A stretch of DNA of 64,000 nt from NCBI RefSeq assembly GCF_014695975.1, contig NZ_JACJPI010000071.1, positions 62,001-126,000 on the forward strand. The letters run 5' to 3'. Positions 1 through 7,128 of this stretch are shown here, piece after piece (the stretch's first letter is position 1; every line of letters begins with the position of its first letter). Below the pieces are notes generated by a model. It did no database searches. It was not told the origin of the DNA and saw nothing but the letters and a program-made list of their open reading frames with translations. The translations under genes were made by a program, and so were the position numbers. Source of the DNA: Leptolyngbya sp. FACHB-321. Its GTDB lineage: Bacteria; Cyanobacteriota; Cyanobacteriia; Leptolyngbyales; Leptolyngbyaceae.

Positions 1-240
1 TCCGAGGCTGTCATTCATATTGCAAACCCAGTGGAGAAAATCAGCGCTATCGCCAACCCTAACGCGATGGATCGATACGCCATCGACCACTTCATAGTGA
101 GGCGCTTGCCCAAACTCAACGGTGATCAGGTGAATCTCGTGCCCCTGTTTGGCAATTTCAGGGTATAGCTCTGCTACGTGTCGAGCGATTCCACCCACAA
201 TACGAGGCGGGAATTCCCAAGCCAGTACCAGAATCTTCAT
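1..240 (-). CDS. Family 4 glycosyltransferase, N-terminal part only
   Basis: Only the first 80 codons are in the window; the gene runs off the left edge. The start MKILVLAWEFPPRIVGGIAR is typical of GT4 (GT-B fold) glycosyltransferases of the glycogen-synthase-like group: a beta strand, the aromatic-E-[FY]-P-P segment, then the GG-[IV]-[AG]-R-H loop that contacts the sugar nucleotide. The next stretch (HVAELYPEIAKQGHEIHLIT) fits the first Rossmann helix and second strand. The ATG at 238-240 is the only sensible start because the motif begins right behind it. The acceptor and donor cannot be told from this fragment; a role in envelope polysaccharide or glucan synthesis is inference. It is transcribed away from the stress-protein gene, with a shared 191-bp upstream region. 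Confidence 0.85.
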   Translation of the reverse strand, partial: MKILVLAWEFPPRIVGGIARHVAELYPEIAKQGHEIHLITVEFGQAPHYEVVDGVSIHRVRVGDSADFLHWVCNMNDSLG

Positions 241-431
241 CGGCGCTTATCTCGACAGTGAGATTAGTTTAACTTTACACAGCCCTTTCCATTAGCCTAG
301 CTTAGGCAGCACAGCTATTTTGCGTAACTTAGTCGTAAAAGTTACCGTAATCTAGTAGGATGCACTACGGCAAGGAACTGTGATGGCGAGGAGTCGTCTT
401 GATGCAATGATGGAGGTAAGAGACCAAAGTA

Positions 432-1586
432 ATGACTCAGACAACAACTCCAGTCCTTTTTCCTCCTTTCCTTCTGGCAACCGATGGTTCGCCTAGCGCT
501 CAGGTCGCGCAAAAACTGCTGGCTGCGATCGCCCAAACCCTACAGGCGCAGCAAAATGGTAATGGGCGATCGCTAGTGACGGTGCTAACAGTAGAGCCAC
601 GTCGCTCCAGTCGCTCTAAACGGTTACCCACCAAGCAAGCACCTGTTGCTAGCCAGGCAACCGAGTCTACACCAGTTGCGCCTGCTGCTGACGCTTCTTC
701 AGAGATGCTAGTGGAGCTTACTGCGCTTCCTAGTAGCGATGAGCTGGCGACAACTCTGCGCCCACACTTTCCAGTAGATGTGCCGATCGCCGTTCAGGTA
801 AAGCAAGGTCGTCCCGCGATCGAGATTTTGCGTTGTGCCCGTACGATCCAGGCAGGTTTGATTGGTGTTGGGTCGCGGGGTCCAAGCAGCCGTCTGGGAC
901 GATTAATGGGCAGTGTTTCTGTGATTATTGCTCGCTATGCACCCTGTAGCGTTTTAGTAGCTCGTGGTGCTGCATCTACAGCAGAGCCAAGCCTGCATCA
1001 CCTTTTGCTGGTTGTCAACGACTCTTCCACCACCCAACAGGCGATCGCTACCGCTTATCAGCTTTTGCCAGCGGGTGTACAGCAAATTACGATCCTCTAC
1101 GCCCAACCACCGCTGAATGCTGACTATTTGTTTGGACCCTTTGCCACGCCGACCCCAAGCTGGCAGCTAAACCAGTCGCTACAAGAGGCACAGAGAGAGC
1201 AGAGTGAGCAAGTGCTGGCACACGCAAAGGATGCACTGAACCGCCCAGGCGTCACCGTTCATACGCTGCGGCAAACGGGCGATCCGGGACCACTAATCTG
1301 CCAAATTGCCCAACAGCGGCAGGCAGACTTGATTGTGTTGGGCGGTAATGCGACACGACGCTGGCTCCGTTTTCCTGCTGGCGAAGCACTCTTGACCTTA
1401 CAGTCGTTCCGGCGATCGAAACCAGACGAGCCAAAACCAGACAGCTTAAAGCCAGAAGACAAGTTACTGGTCAAGCCACCGCCCGCGTTGCGAAATACAC
1501 GCCTTAGCGCTACTGAAGACTACACGCTGCACCATGCTCCCTGTCCTGTCTTGCTCTGCCGGACAACAGCCGTTGCTGCTAACTAA
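432..1586 (+). CDS. Tandem universal stress protein (UspA family)
   Basis: A 384-residue protein with two Usp domains, about residues 10-178 and 188-384. The first begins with the strand and D-G-S of the nucleotide site (LLATDGSPSAQ). It ends with GVGSRGPSSRLGRLMGSVS, matching the G-x2-G-x9-G-[ST] ATP-binding pattern of Usp proteins, then the last strand CSVLVARG. The second domain keeps a VNDSS start, a GDPG segment and VLGGNATRRW, but then carries an insertion of about 60 residues rich in K, P, D and S before the final strand CPVLLCRT. A Pro/Ala/Ser-rich loop is also inserted near residues 55-90. These proteins are cytoplasmic and bind ATP or other adenylates in stress responses. An in-frame upstream ATG at 402 is closed at once by TGA, so 432 is the start. 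Confidence 0.85.
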   Translation: MTQTTTPVLFPPFLLATDGSPSAQVAQKLLAAIAQTLQAQQNGNGRSLVTVLTVEPRRSSRSKRLPTKQAPVASQATESTPVAPAADASSEMLVELTALPSSDELATTLRPHFPVDVPIAVQVKQGRPAIEILRCARTIQAGLIGVGSRGPSSRLGRLMGSVSVIIARYAPCSVLVARGAASTAEPSLHHLLLVVNDSSTTQQAIATAYQLLPAGVQQITILYAQPPLNADYLFGPFATPTPSWQLNQSLQEAQREQSEQVLAHAKDALNRPGVTVHTLRQTGDPGPLICQIAQQRQADLIVLGGNATRRWLRFPAGEALLTLQSFRRSKPDEPKPDSLKPEDKLLVKPPPALRNTRLSATEDYTLHHAPCPVLLCRTTAVAAN

Positions 1587-1604
1587 AGCAACGTCTCAAG
1601 CGTC

Positions 1605-1630
1605 AGGCAAAGATACTTAGGCAAAGATAC
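1605..1630. repeat. Short tandem repeat, 2 x 12 bp
   Basis: AGGCAAAGATAC occurs at 1605-1616 and again at 1619-1630, just after the stress-protein stop codon. No function is evident. Confidence 0.6.
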
Positions 1631-1754
1631 GGCAATAACCAATGCAGCCATCTACAAGTAATTACCTGCCTAGAATGTATGGCTTTTTAATTTGCATTGG
1701 TGTAATTTTCGGTTAAAGTACCTTTTTTGATCCTGGTTCTCTTTTTAGAAAGGT

Positions 1755-2591
1755 GTGAATAACAGTGATAACGATCGATCGTTTGTTGCCTTACTGGACT
1801 ATTTGAAGCGATCGCAGGGCTTTGATTTTTCGGGCTACAAGCGATCGAGCTTGCAGCGGCGCGTCCAAAAACAGATGAACGTTAGAGGCATTGCCACGTT
1901 GGAGGACTATACAACCTACCTGGAAACGCATCCAGACGAGTTTGCTAGCCTTCTCAGTACTATTTTGATCAACGTCACTGGATTTTTTAGGGATGCGGCT
2001 GCATGGAGCTATTTGCAAGAACAAGTACTGCCCTCGCTGCTAGCATTAAAGTCTGCCGATGCACCCATTCGCGTGTGGAGTGCTGGCTGTGCGTCAGGAG
2101 AAGAAGCCTATACGCTAGTCATGCTCCTCACTGAAATACTGGGAGCAAGTGCGTTTCGGCAGCGTGTCAAAATTTACGCCACTGATGTGGATGAAGCGGC
2201 ATTGCATCAGGCTCGTCATGCCAGCTACAGCCTGCAAGCTCTGCAAGCAGTGTCGCCAGAGTTAAGAAACCGCTATTTTGAGCCGATCGGCGATCGCTTT
2301 ACCCTTCGGGCAGACTTGCGCCGTGTAGTAATCTTTGGTCGTCATAATTTGGTACAGGATGCCCCCATCTCGCGGCTAGATTTGCTGGTTTGCCGCAATA
2401 CCCTGATGTATTTCAACGCCGAAATGCAAGCGCGCATTCTGTCACGGCTACATTTCGCACTCAGCAACACAGGTATTTTGTTTTTGGGCAAGGCAGAAAT
2501 GCTGCTGACCCATACCGATCTGTTTACGCCCATTAACCGATCGCATCGCCTCTTTGCTAAGGTGCCAAGGCGCATGTGCGCGATCGGCTGA
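1755..2591 (+). CDS. CheR-type protein-glutamate O-methyltransferase, probably truncated
   Basis: CheR enzymes transfer methyl groups from S-adenosylmethionine to receptor glutamates. The N-terminal helical domain is present at residues 8-75 (LDYLKRSQGFDFSGYKR...). NVTGFFRD at 73-80 is the family's N-x-[ST]-x-F-F-R signature. The SAM loop VWSAGCASGEEAYT is at 107-120, and ISRLDLLVCRNTLMYF with the final HRLFAKVPR complete the fold. The start is a GTG at 1755: an in-frame TAG at 1746 excludes anything earlier and the domain begins at once. AAGG lies very close to the GTG, so ribosome binding is poorly defined. The protein ends after only nine residues beyond the CheR domain, and the adjacent frame continues with CheR-PAS-like sequence to 2704 (next entry). 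I read it as the surviving CheR domain of a longer CheR-PAS signalling protein. It may still work as a stand-alone methyltransferase, since the catalytic domain is whole. No cheB, cheA or receptor gene lies nearby. Confidence 0.8.
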   Translation: MNNSDNDRSFVALLDYLKRSQGFDFSGYKRSSLQRRVQKQMNVRGIATLEDYTTYLETHPDEFASLLSTILINVTGFFRDAAAWSYLQEQVLPSLLALKSADAPIRVWSAGCASGEEAYTLVMLLTEILGASAFRQRVKIYATDVDEAALHQARHASYSLQALQAVSPELRNRYFEPIGDRFTLRADLRRVVIFGRHNLVQDAPISRLDLLVCRNTLMYFNAEMQARILSRLHFALSNTGILFLGKAEMLLTHTDLFTPINRSHRLFAKVPRRMCAIG

Positions 2592-2704
2592 ATCAAAACC
2601 AATTGGCAGAATCTAGAGCGGCTGATTCCCCTTCTGTTGTTAACCACTTATAGACGTTGGCATGCAACGGAGCGCCTGTCTCACAGAACATCACAGATCT
2701 TTGA
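2570..2704 (+). pseudogene. Out-of-frame remnant of the CheR-PAS linker and PAS start
   Basis: From 2570 the frame one base back from the CheR frame reads HVRDRLNQNQLAESRAA and ends VVNHL before a TAG at 2651. It then continues in frame as ACNGAPVSQNITD to a TGA at 2702. In CheB/CheR-PAS fusions of cyanobacteria the CheR domain is followed by a similar linker (LRDRL... VNHL) and a PAS start with AP-V-x-Q-I. This matches a one-base deletion near 2560-2570 plus later nonsense changes. What is seen: the reading in the shifted frame. What is inferred: homology to the fusion proteins, from memory of the family. Confidence 0.5.
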
Positions 2705-2711
2705 TCACTTA

Positions 2712-2915
2712 ACGTGAGTTCGGGTTAAGCCGAAGGCTAAAACCCCTACTATGAATAGCTTGAGTTAAGTAGCCAGCCAGTCACCCTTTCTCAATAAGAC
2801 CTGCTACTGCAAGTATTTGCAACTGTGAGACTTATTGACAAGAACTTGACCGAGAGCGTGGTGGCAAGCCGCAGAAAATCAGGGCTTCTAGCGATTCCTT
2901 ATCCCGAACTCACGT
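2712..2915. mobile_element. MITE-like element with terminal inverted repeats
   Basis: The ends are ACGTGAGTTCGGGTTAAG at 2712-2729 and its reverse complement at 2898-2915, with 17 of 18 positions matching. The 6-bp sequence CACTTA lies immediately outside both ends (2706-2711 and 2916-2921), as expected of a target-site duplication. The 204-bp element has no coding potential. Inside there is a further dyad (CAATAAG near 2793 and CTTATTG near 2831). The size, inverted repeats and duplication fit a miniature inverted-repeat transposable element mobilised by an insertion sequence elsewhere in the genome. The parental family is not identified. Confidence 0.7.
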
Positions 2916-2955
2916 CACTTACTGTCTAATGCTCTGAAATACTTGCTACCCAAGA

Positions 2956-3032
2956 CCTTCACCCCTTTACCTCTTCACCGCTCTCCCCTTCTCCTGTTTC
3001 CCTCTTCGCCCCTTCACTCTTCACCCCTTCCC
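2956..3032. repeat. Polypyrimidine tract of degenerate CTTCACCCC-type units
   Basis: About 77 bp on the plus strand is almost only C and T, built from variants of CTTCACCCC, CTCTTC and CCCTTC. On the minus strand it is a polypurine GGGTGAAG-type tract that starts one base after the original stop codon (3033-3035) of the asparagine-synthase-like gene. It resembles the short tandemly repeated repetitive (STRR) sequences common in cyanobacterial intergenic DNA. Confidence 0.6.
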
Positions 3033-3170
3033 TCACCGTCGCCCTTGCAGCCAGTATTCCAAGCTTGCTAAAAGCCAGAGCTTGACACCATAGCGTCCCC
3101 ACGTGTCGCCCTCGTAATCTAGCCAGTCGCGAATTAATGCTTGATTGAGGTAAGGGGCGATTGCTGCCTA
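3033..3170 (-). pseudogene. C-terminal 44 codons of asparagine-synthase-like gene, beyond an amber stop
   Basis: Directly after the TAG at 3168-3170 the same frame continues for 44 sense codons to a TGA at 3033-3035. It reads AAIAPYLNQALIRDWLDYEG, then W-G-R-Y-G-V-K-L-W and LLASLEYWL. This is what is expected at the end of this asparagine-synthase family: a short helix naming the residues after the last strand, then a W-[GA]-R-Y-G-x-K-L-W-x-L-x-x-x-E-x-W-L helix. No other change in the tail is visible. It is therefore part of the same gene, separated by a single stop codon that could have arisen by one C-to-T change from CAG. It is expressed only if the amber codon is read through or is a sequencing error. 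Confidence 0.75.
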
Positions 3171-4850
3171 ACGACTGAGCAACAGCGATCGTGCTTGCCG
3201 CTGCCAATGTTCTCGAAAGCCAAGTTGCACTGGCACCATCATGCCGCTCTTGGGACGTTGAATGATGGCGGCTGGCAGTAAATCAGCAACGGCTTGCTTC
3301 AGCACAGCTTTTTCATGAACGCCTGAGAGTTTGTAAGCGGGTGGAATGGTCATGCTCAGGTCGATGACACGTGGGTCAAAGAGGGGCGATCGCCCGTAAA
3401 CACCAGCAGCATGCATCAGGTTATGCACTTTAGTTAAAATCTGATCAGCACCCTTGAACTGAATATTGAGCGCCATCAGTCGATTCAGGTAGCGATCGTT
3501 TGAATGCAACGTTGCCTCAAAGACAGAAGCTTCCGATTGCACGACTGACCAGACATCGTGCTTAAGCAATTGCGGTAAATCCGTCGCGCATTTTTGAAAC
3601 GAAGTCAAATACGCTTGCAGTGATTCCTGTTGCGTCGTGCTGTTCGGCTTGTGATTGGGGGACTTGCGATCGATTGTGTACTTACTAAGAGCGTTGTTAT
3701 AAAGAGCATTAATAAGCATCGGCTGATTTTTGGGACCGCCGAAGCACGGATCGCCACCTTCTCCATTCAGCACAGTGTGCACTGAACCTGCTGCCAATCG
3801 ACCCAGCAGTAAGTTTGGCACCGTGAGCGGATCACCGATCGGGTCATCCAGCGCTGCCATTGTTTCAGGTAAGTAAGCCCACAGCTCCTTAAAAGTAATT
3901 TCTAACGCGTGGTGCTGAGTCTGACAGTGCTGAGCAACCAGGCTAGAAAACTCCAGCTCGTTAGGGCAAGCCGCACCAAAATGAATGGAATAGGTGTGCA
4001 GCGGTGCATCATGAAATTTTGCTGCTAGGGCGGTGATGCAGCTAGAATCCAACCCACCAGACAAAAAAGCACCCACAGGCTCTCCGGATGGCAGATACTC
4101 CTGCACCACTTGCTCAAGCAAGGCACGGAGGCGATCGCCATGCCATTCTAAAGGTCGATCGGGATGAGTAATCTGTTCCTGTAGCTGCCAATATGCCGTT
4201 ACGTCGCCATTGGGCAATTGCAGAGTTGTGCCAGGACGCAGTTCTCGTATCTGTTGCCATAGGGTACGCGCACCAGGCACAAAGGCACAGCACAGGTAAT
4301 CGCGCAACGCCACCAAATCGAGGTCACTAGAACAGAAGGGCGCGATCGCACTCAATTGAGGCGCGATCCAGCAGATTGCACTGTCAGTTGTATAGTACAG
4401 GGTATTAATGCCAGCCCGATCGCGCCCCAGGTAAAGCTGCTGTTGTTCGCGATCCCAGACTGCTAGCGCAAATGCTCCGGTCAGTTTTTCCCAGGTGGCT
4501 GTGCCGTATTGCTCCCACAGTTGGGCGACTAGCAAGCGATCGTCACTGGGTTGTGATTGCTTCTCTACAAGAGGGGACGCAATGCCTAATCGCTGCATCA
4601 GCGTCAGACGATCAGGCAACCAAACATCCCCCATGACCACAAAGCGCTGGCTCTCGCTGATCGTGACAGGGGCATTGCTATCAGCAAAGGACATGAGAGC
4701 AAGCCGCTCATCCTGCCAAACAATTGGCTGCGCGATCACACCAATGACTCTGTTCACTGCACCGTATGCCAGTTGCCATCGAGAAGGCAAGATGGCTGGC
4801 TGCGATCGCTGTGGCAACCAGCGCTTCCACCATTGTTCAGAACGTTTCAC
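3168..4850 (-). CDS. Asparagine-synthase-like protein, stopped by an in-frame amber codon
   Basis: This 560-residue product has the two-part layout of glutamine-dependent asparagine synthetases. There is an N-terminal amidotransferase-like domain (about 25-215, including LTGAFALAVWDRE at 123-135 and LGRDRAG at 141-147) and a C-terminal ATP-pyrophosphatase domain. The PP-loop SGGLDSS is at 264-270, with LNGEGGDPCFGG further on. The catalytic Cys2 of true glutaminase domains is missing: the protein starts MKRSEQ. Glutamine hydrolysis is therefore unlikely, and ammonia or another amine, or an adenylated carboxylate of a secondary product, may be the substrate. It ends early at a TAG, with 44 further codons intact behind it. 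The PP-loop and most of the synthetase domain are present, so partial activity cannot be excluded. No neighbouring gene reveals the pathway. Confidence 0.75.
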   Translation of the reverse strand: MKRSEQWWKRWLPQRSQPAILPSRWQLAYGAVNRVIGVIAQPIVWQDERLALMSFADSNAPVTISESQRFVVMGDVWLPDRLTLMQRLGIASPLVEKQSQPSDDRLLVAQLWEQYGTATWEKLTGAFALAVWDREQQQLYLGRDRAGINTLYYTTDSAICWIAPQLSAIAPFCSSDLDLVALRDYLCCAFVPGARTLWQQIRELRPGTTLQLPNGDVTAYWQLQEQITHPDRPLEWHGDRLRALLEQVVQEYLPSGEPVGAFLSGGLDSSCITALAAKFHDAPLHTYSIHFGAACPNELEFSSLVAQHCQTQHHALEITFKELWAYLPETMAALDDPIGDPLTVPNLLLGRLAAGSVHTVLNGEGGDPCFGGPKNQPMLINALYNNALSKYTIDRKSPNHKPNSTTQQESLQAYLTSFQKCATDLPQLLKHDVWSVVQSEASVFEATLHSNDRYLNRLMALNIQFKGADQILTKVHNLMHAAGVYGRSPLFDPRVIDLSMTIPPAYKLSGVHEKAVLKQAVADLLPAAIIQRPKSGMMVPVQLGFREHWQRQARSLLLSR

Positions 4851-5066
4851 AACCGCTTACAACGTGCAATAGAGCGATCTTAAAGGAGTTGGGATCATAA
4901 CTGCTCAATAGTCAGTTAGTCTCCATCCATCAGCACGGGTTAAAAGGTTTATCAATGCTAACCACGGTTAAACACCGGCTCCTGGAAGTCGATCGTGTCT
5001 AACCATACCCCCGTTTCTTAGATCGCTACACTAACTAGCACGCTTTGATTCTGGTACTTTCAAGCA

Positions 5067-5552
5067 TCAATCCTTGCGGCTGTTAGACTTTTGGATGTCC
5101 CGCGCCATTATCCGAAACATATCCAGGTTAGTGTCATTGCGGCGACGCTCTTTGGGGTCTTTGACCTTAGGTACACTATCAGCCTTCGGTGCTGTCCAGC
5201 CACTGACAGGTGTTTTCTGCGGCGCAAAGGTCGCCTGCTGCGATGATATTAGACCGGCCTGAATGCTTTTTGCAGCAATCCCTTGTCCTTTCTGCGCTAG
5301 CGATCGCTGCAAAGAAGACACGAGCGTGGTTGACTTTGGCACCTCACCATTGAGGGTCTTGGGAAACGATCGCTTAATTTCCCGCGCTGCTTGCATATAG
5401 TCAAGGTCGCCTAAAGTTCTGGCATCACCAGAGTCGAGGTAAAAAGCTTGGGGTCTTGGCTTAGGCTGTTTTGGCGCAGCTTCTGGTGGTGGAGTCGATT
5501 CTGTCTCCGCCGTTTGCTTGGCTCCAAAGAGACCTTTAATGAATCCAACCAT
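5067..5552 (-). CDS. Conserved hypothetical protein with basic C-terminal helix
   Basis: A 161-residue soluble protein without signal peptide or membrane segment. It starts MVGFIKGLFG and then has a Pro/Ala/Lys-rich linker (residues 15-38). Next comes a segment AFYLDSGDARTLGDLDYMQA followed by a helix with REIKRSFPK, a low-complexity middle, and a charged C-terminal helix containing RRNDTNLDMFRIMARDI. The last block looks like the conserved part. I do not recognise a named domain; similar proteins are usually annotated as cyanobacterial hypotheticals. It is monocistronic as far as can be seen, with 684 bp of non-coding sequence upstream. Confidence 0.65.
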   Translation of the reverse strand: MVGFIKGLFGAKQTAETESTPPPEAAPKQPKPRPQAFYLDSGDARTLGDLDYMQAAREIKRSFPKTLNGEVPKSTTLVSSLQRSLAQKGQGIAAKSIQAGLISSQQATFAPQKTPVSGWTAPKADSVPKVKDPKERRRNDTNLDMFRIMARDIQKSNSRKD

Positions 5553-6236
5553 GATGGCGTCGTCCTGATTCTGTAACTTTATGTAAAGTATTATAAGTAT
5601 TTATGATTGATCCTTGCAACGCTTCTGGGAAAAGGATTCACGCGAACGAGGAGCGATCAGCGATTGGTAACACCAACTCACTTTAGACACTCTACAAATT
5701 ACGATCCCTCTGCCTACTACCCTTGATAAAAGGGATTGAGGAGGATCGATCGAGAAAAGCTGTAGCCAATACGTTGTTGAATTGGTGTAACGGGGTAAAC
5801 GTAAACACAGCTCAAGGGGTATTAGCTTCTTTAACAGGTTTATCCTTGCGCCAGCAAAGGGTTCTGGGAAAGCGGGCGGAATGCCAGCTTTAGGGCGCTA
5901 GAATTGGGCGATGCTTTCCAAGCTAATTCAAAGACCTCAGTAGGCGATCGATGGTCTACTTTGCGTCGTCTGGGTGACACTTCTTTTTAGTGATGGTAGA
6001 GCGTTTAAGGATGGTTGTAGGCAAGGCATCCTGGTACAAGGCGATCACCAGAGGTGACAAAGATCACTGAACGTACTGCGACTGATCGCACTACAGAGCA
6101 TTGATCCTAGTTATCCTAAATGCTACCAGCGCAGAATATCTAGCTTTCTTGTTGCCTTAGCTCCCTTTCAAATCAAGATGCATAGGGTTTAGCCCCAGTC
6201 GTGTCTGATTCTCCGTAGATTTGCCTTACATAACTT
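5553..6236. other. Non-coding region with one structured hairpin
   Basis: No convincing gene is present in these 684 bp. It holds the divergent upstream regions of the hypothetical gene (leftward) and the phosphodiesterase gene (rightward). A nested hairpin is visible at 5702-5748: CGATCC pairs with GGATCG, and an inner CCCTT at 5720-5724 pairs with AAGGG at 5730-5734. HIP1 cores CGATCG occur at several places. A small RNA is possible but unsupported. Confidence 0.4.
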
Positions 6237-7028
6237 ATGATGTCTCCTCTCCGTGTTGTTCAGCTTACTGATATGCATCTGTTTGCAGACGAGCGTCGTC
6301 AACTGTTAGGGCTGCCAACGCAAGAGTCATTTCAGACCATTGTGCGGCAAGTAGCGCAGCTGCAACCACAGCCCGATCTACTTTTGCTAACAGGGGATTT
6401 GTCGCAAGATGGCAAGCCAGAGTCGTATGCCTTGCTACAGTCGATGTTGGCTCCGTTGGGGATTCCAACCTACTGGCTACCGGGCAATCATGATCGCCTA
6501 CCAGAGATGGAGCAGGTTTTGACCAAGGGCTTGATGTCTGCCCAAAAGTCGTTTCGAGCCGGTGGTTGGCATTTCTTGCTGCTAAATTCTCAGGTAACAG
6601 GCTGTGTTCATGGTCATCTGTCAGCCACCAGCTTAGAGTGGTTAGATGAGCAGCTAGAGACTGTTGGAGCTGTGCCAACGCTCATTGGGTTACACCATCC
6701 ACCGTTTGTGGTCGGGTCTGATTGGCTAGATAGCAGCACGCTGCGAAACCCTGAGGCGTTGTTTGCGGTGCTCGACCGCCATCCGCAGGTAAAGCTAGTG
6801 CTCTTTGGGCACATTCATCAAGACTATAGCCAGGCCCGGCATGGTGTGCAATATCTTGGTACGCCCTCAACTTGCATTCAATTTGAGCCAGGTAGCGCCG
6901 AATTTGCCCTGGATGAAGAAAAACCAGGCTTTAGAATTTTGCATCTGTATGACGATGCAGACTGGTGGACGACTGTAAAGCGATCGAGTTACGTACCGCA
7001 GCTTGATCTGGCAGCAACGGGATACTAA
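6237..7028 (+). CDS. CpdA-like metallophosphoesterase (cyclic nucleotide phosphodiesterase family)
   Basis: A 263-residue calcineurin-like phosphoesterase. The five metal-binding blocks are in order: D-x-H at 12-14 (TDMHLF), GDLSQDG at 53-59, GNHD at 83-86, HHPP at 153-156 and GHIH at 191-194. The order, the QDG after GDLS and the protein length fit the class III cAMP phosphodiesterase CpdA group, which hydrolyses 3',5'-cAMP with two metal ions in the cytosol. Family members can also act on other phosphodiesters, so the substrate is inferred. Two ATG codons occur in tandem at 6237 and 6240; either could be used. A cyclase that could make the substrate lies about 20 kb away (27.4-29.7 kb). The gene converges on the large CHAT fusion gene, with a dyad-rich spacer between them. 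Confidence 0.8.
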   Translation: MMSPLRVVQLTDMHLFADERRQLLGLPTQESFQTIVRQVAQLQPQPDLLLLTGDLSQDGKPESYALLQSMLAPLGIPTYWLPGNHDRLPEMEQVLTKGLMSAQKSFRAGGWHFLLLNSQVTGCVHGHLSATSLEWLDEQLETVGAVPTLIGLHHPPFVVGSDWLDSSTLRNPEALFAVLDRHPQVKLVLFGHIHQDYSQARHGVQYLGTPSTCIQFEPGSAEFALDEEKPGFRILHLYDDADWWTTVKRSSYVPQLDLAATGY

Positions 7029-7030
7029 GT

Positions 7031-7127
7031 AGAAAGGATAAGGGCTAAAGAAAGGATAAGGGCTAAAGGCTAAAAAGTAGTAGCGCTCTTTAGCTTTTAG
7101 CCTTCATCCTTGAGCCTTAAGCCTTTC
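7031..7127. repeat. GGCTAAAG-type repeats forming a convergent terminator-like dyad
   Basis: The spacer between two convergent genes contains AGAAAGGATAAGGGCTAA twice in tandem (from 7031 and about 7049). AAGGCTAAAA near 7067-7076 pairs with TTTTAGCC near 7095-7102, flanked by T-rich and A-rich runs. The sequence resembles heptameric STRR repeats of cyanobacteria. It probably terminates transcription from both sides. Confidence 0.55.
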
Positions 7128-7128
7128 T

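Noticed and set aside
2959-3207. Minus-strand ORF of 82 codons over the asparagine-synthase tail and polypurine tract
   Set aside because: It is out of frame with the real tail, which has clear family motifs, and its C-terminal half is encoded by the repeat.
4495-4872. Plus-strand ORF of 125 codons inside the asparagine-synthase-like gene
   Set aside because: Antisense to a gene with clear motifs; no family match and no ribosome site.
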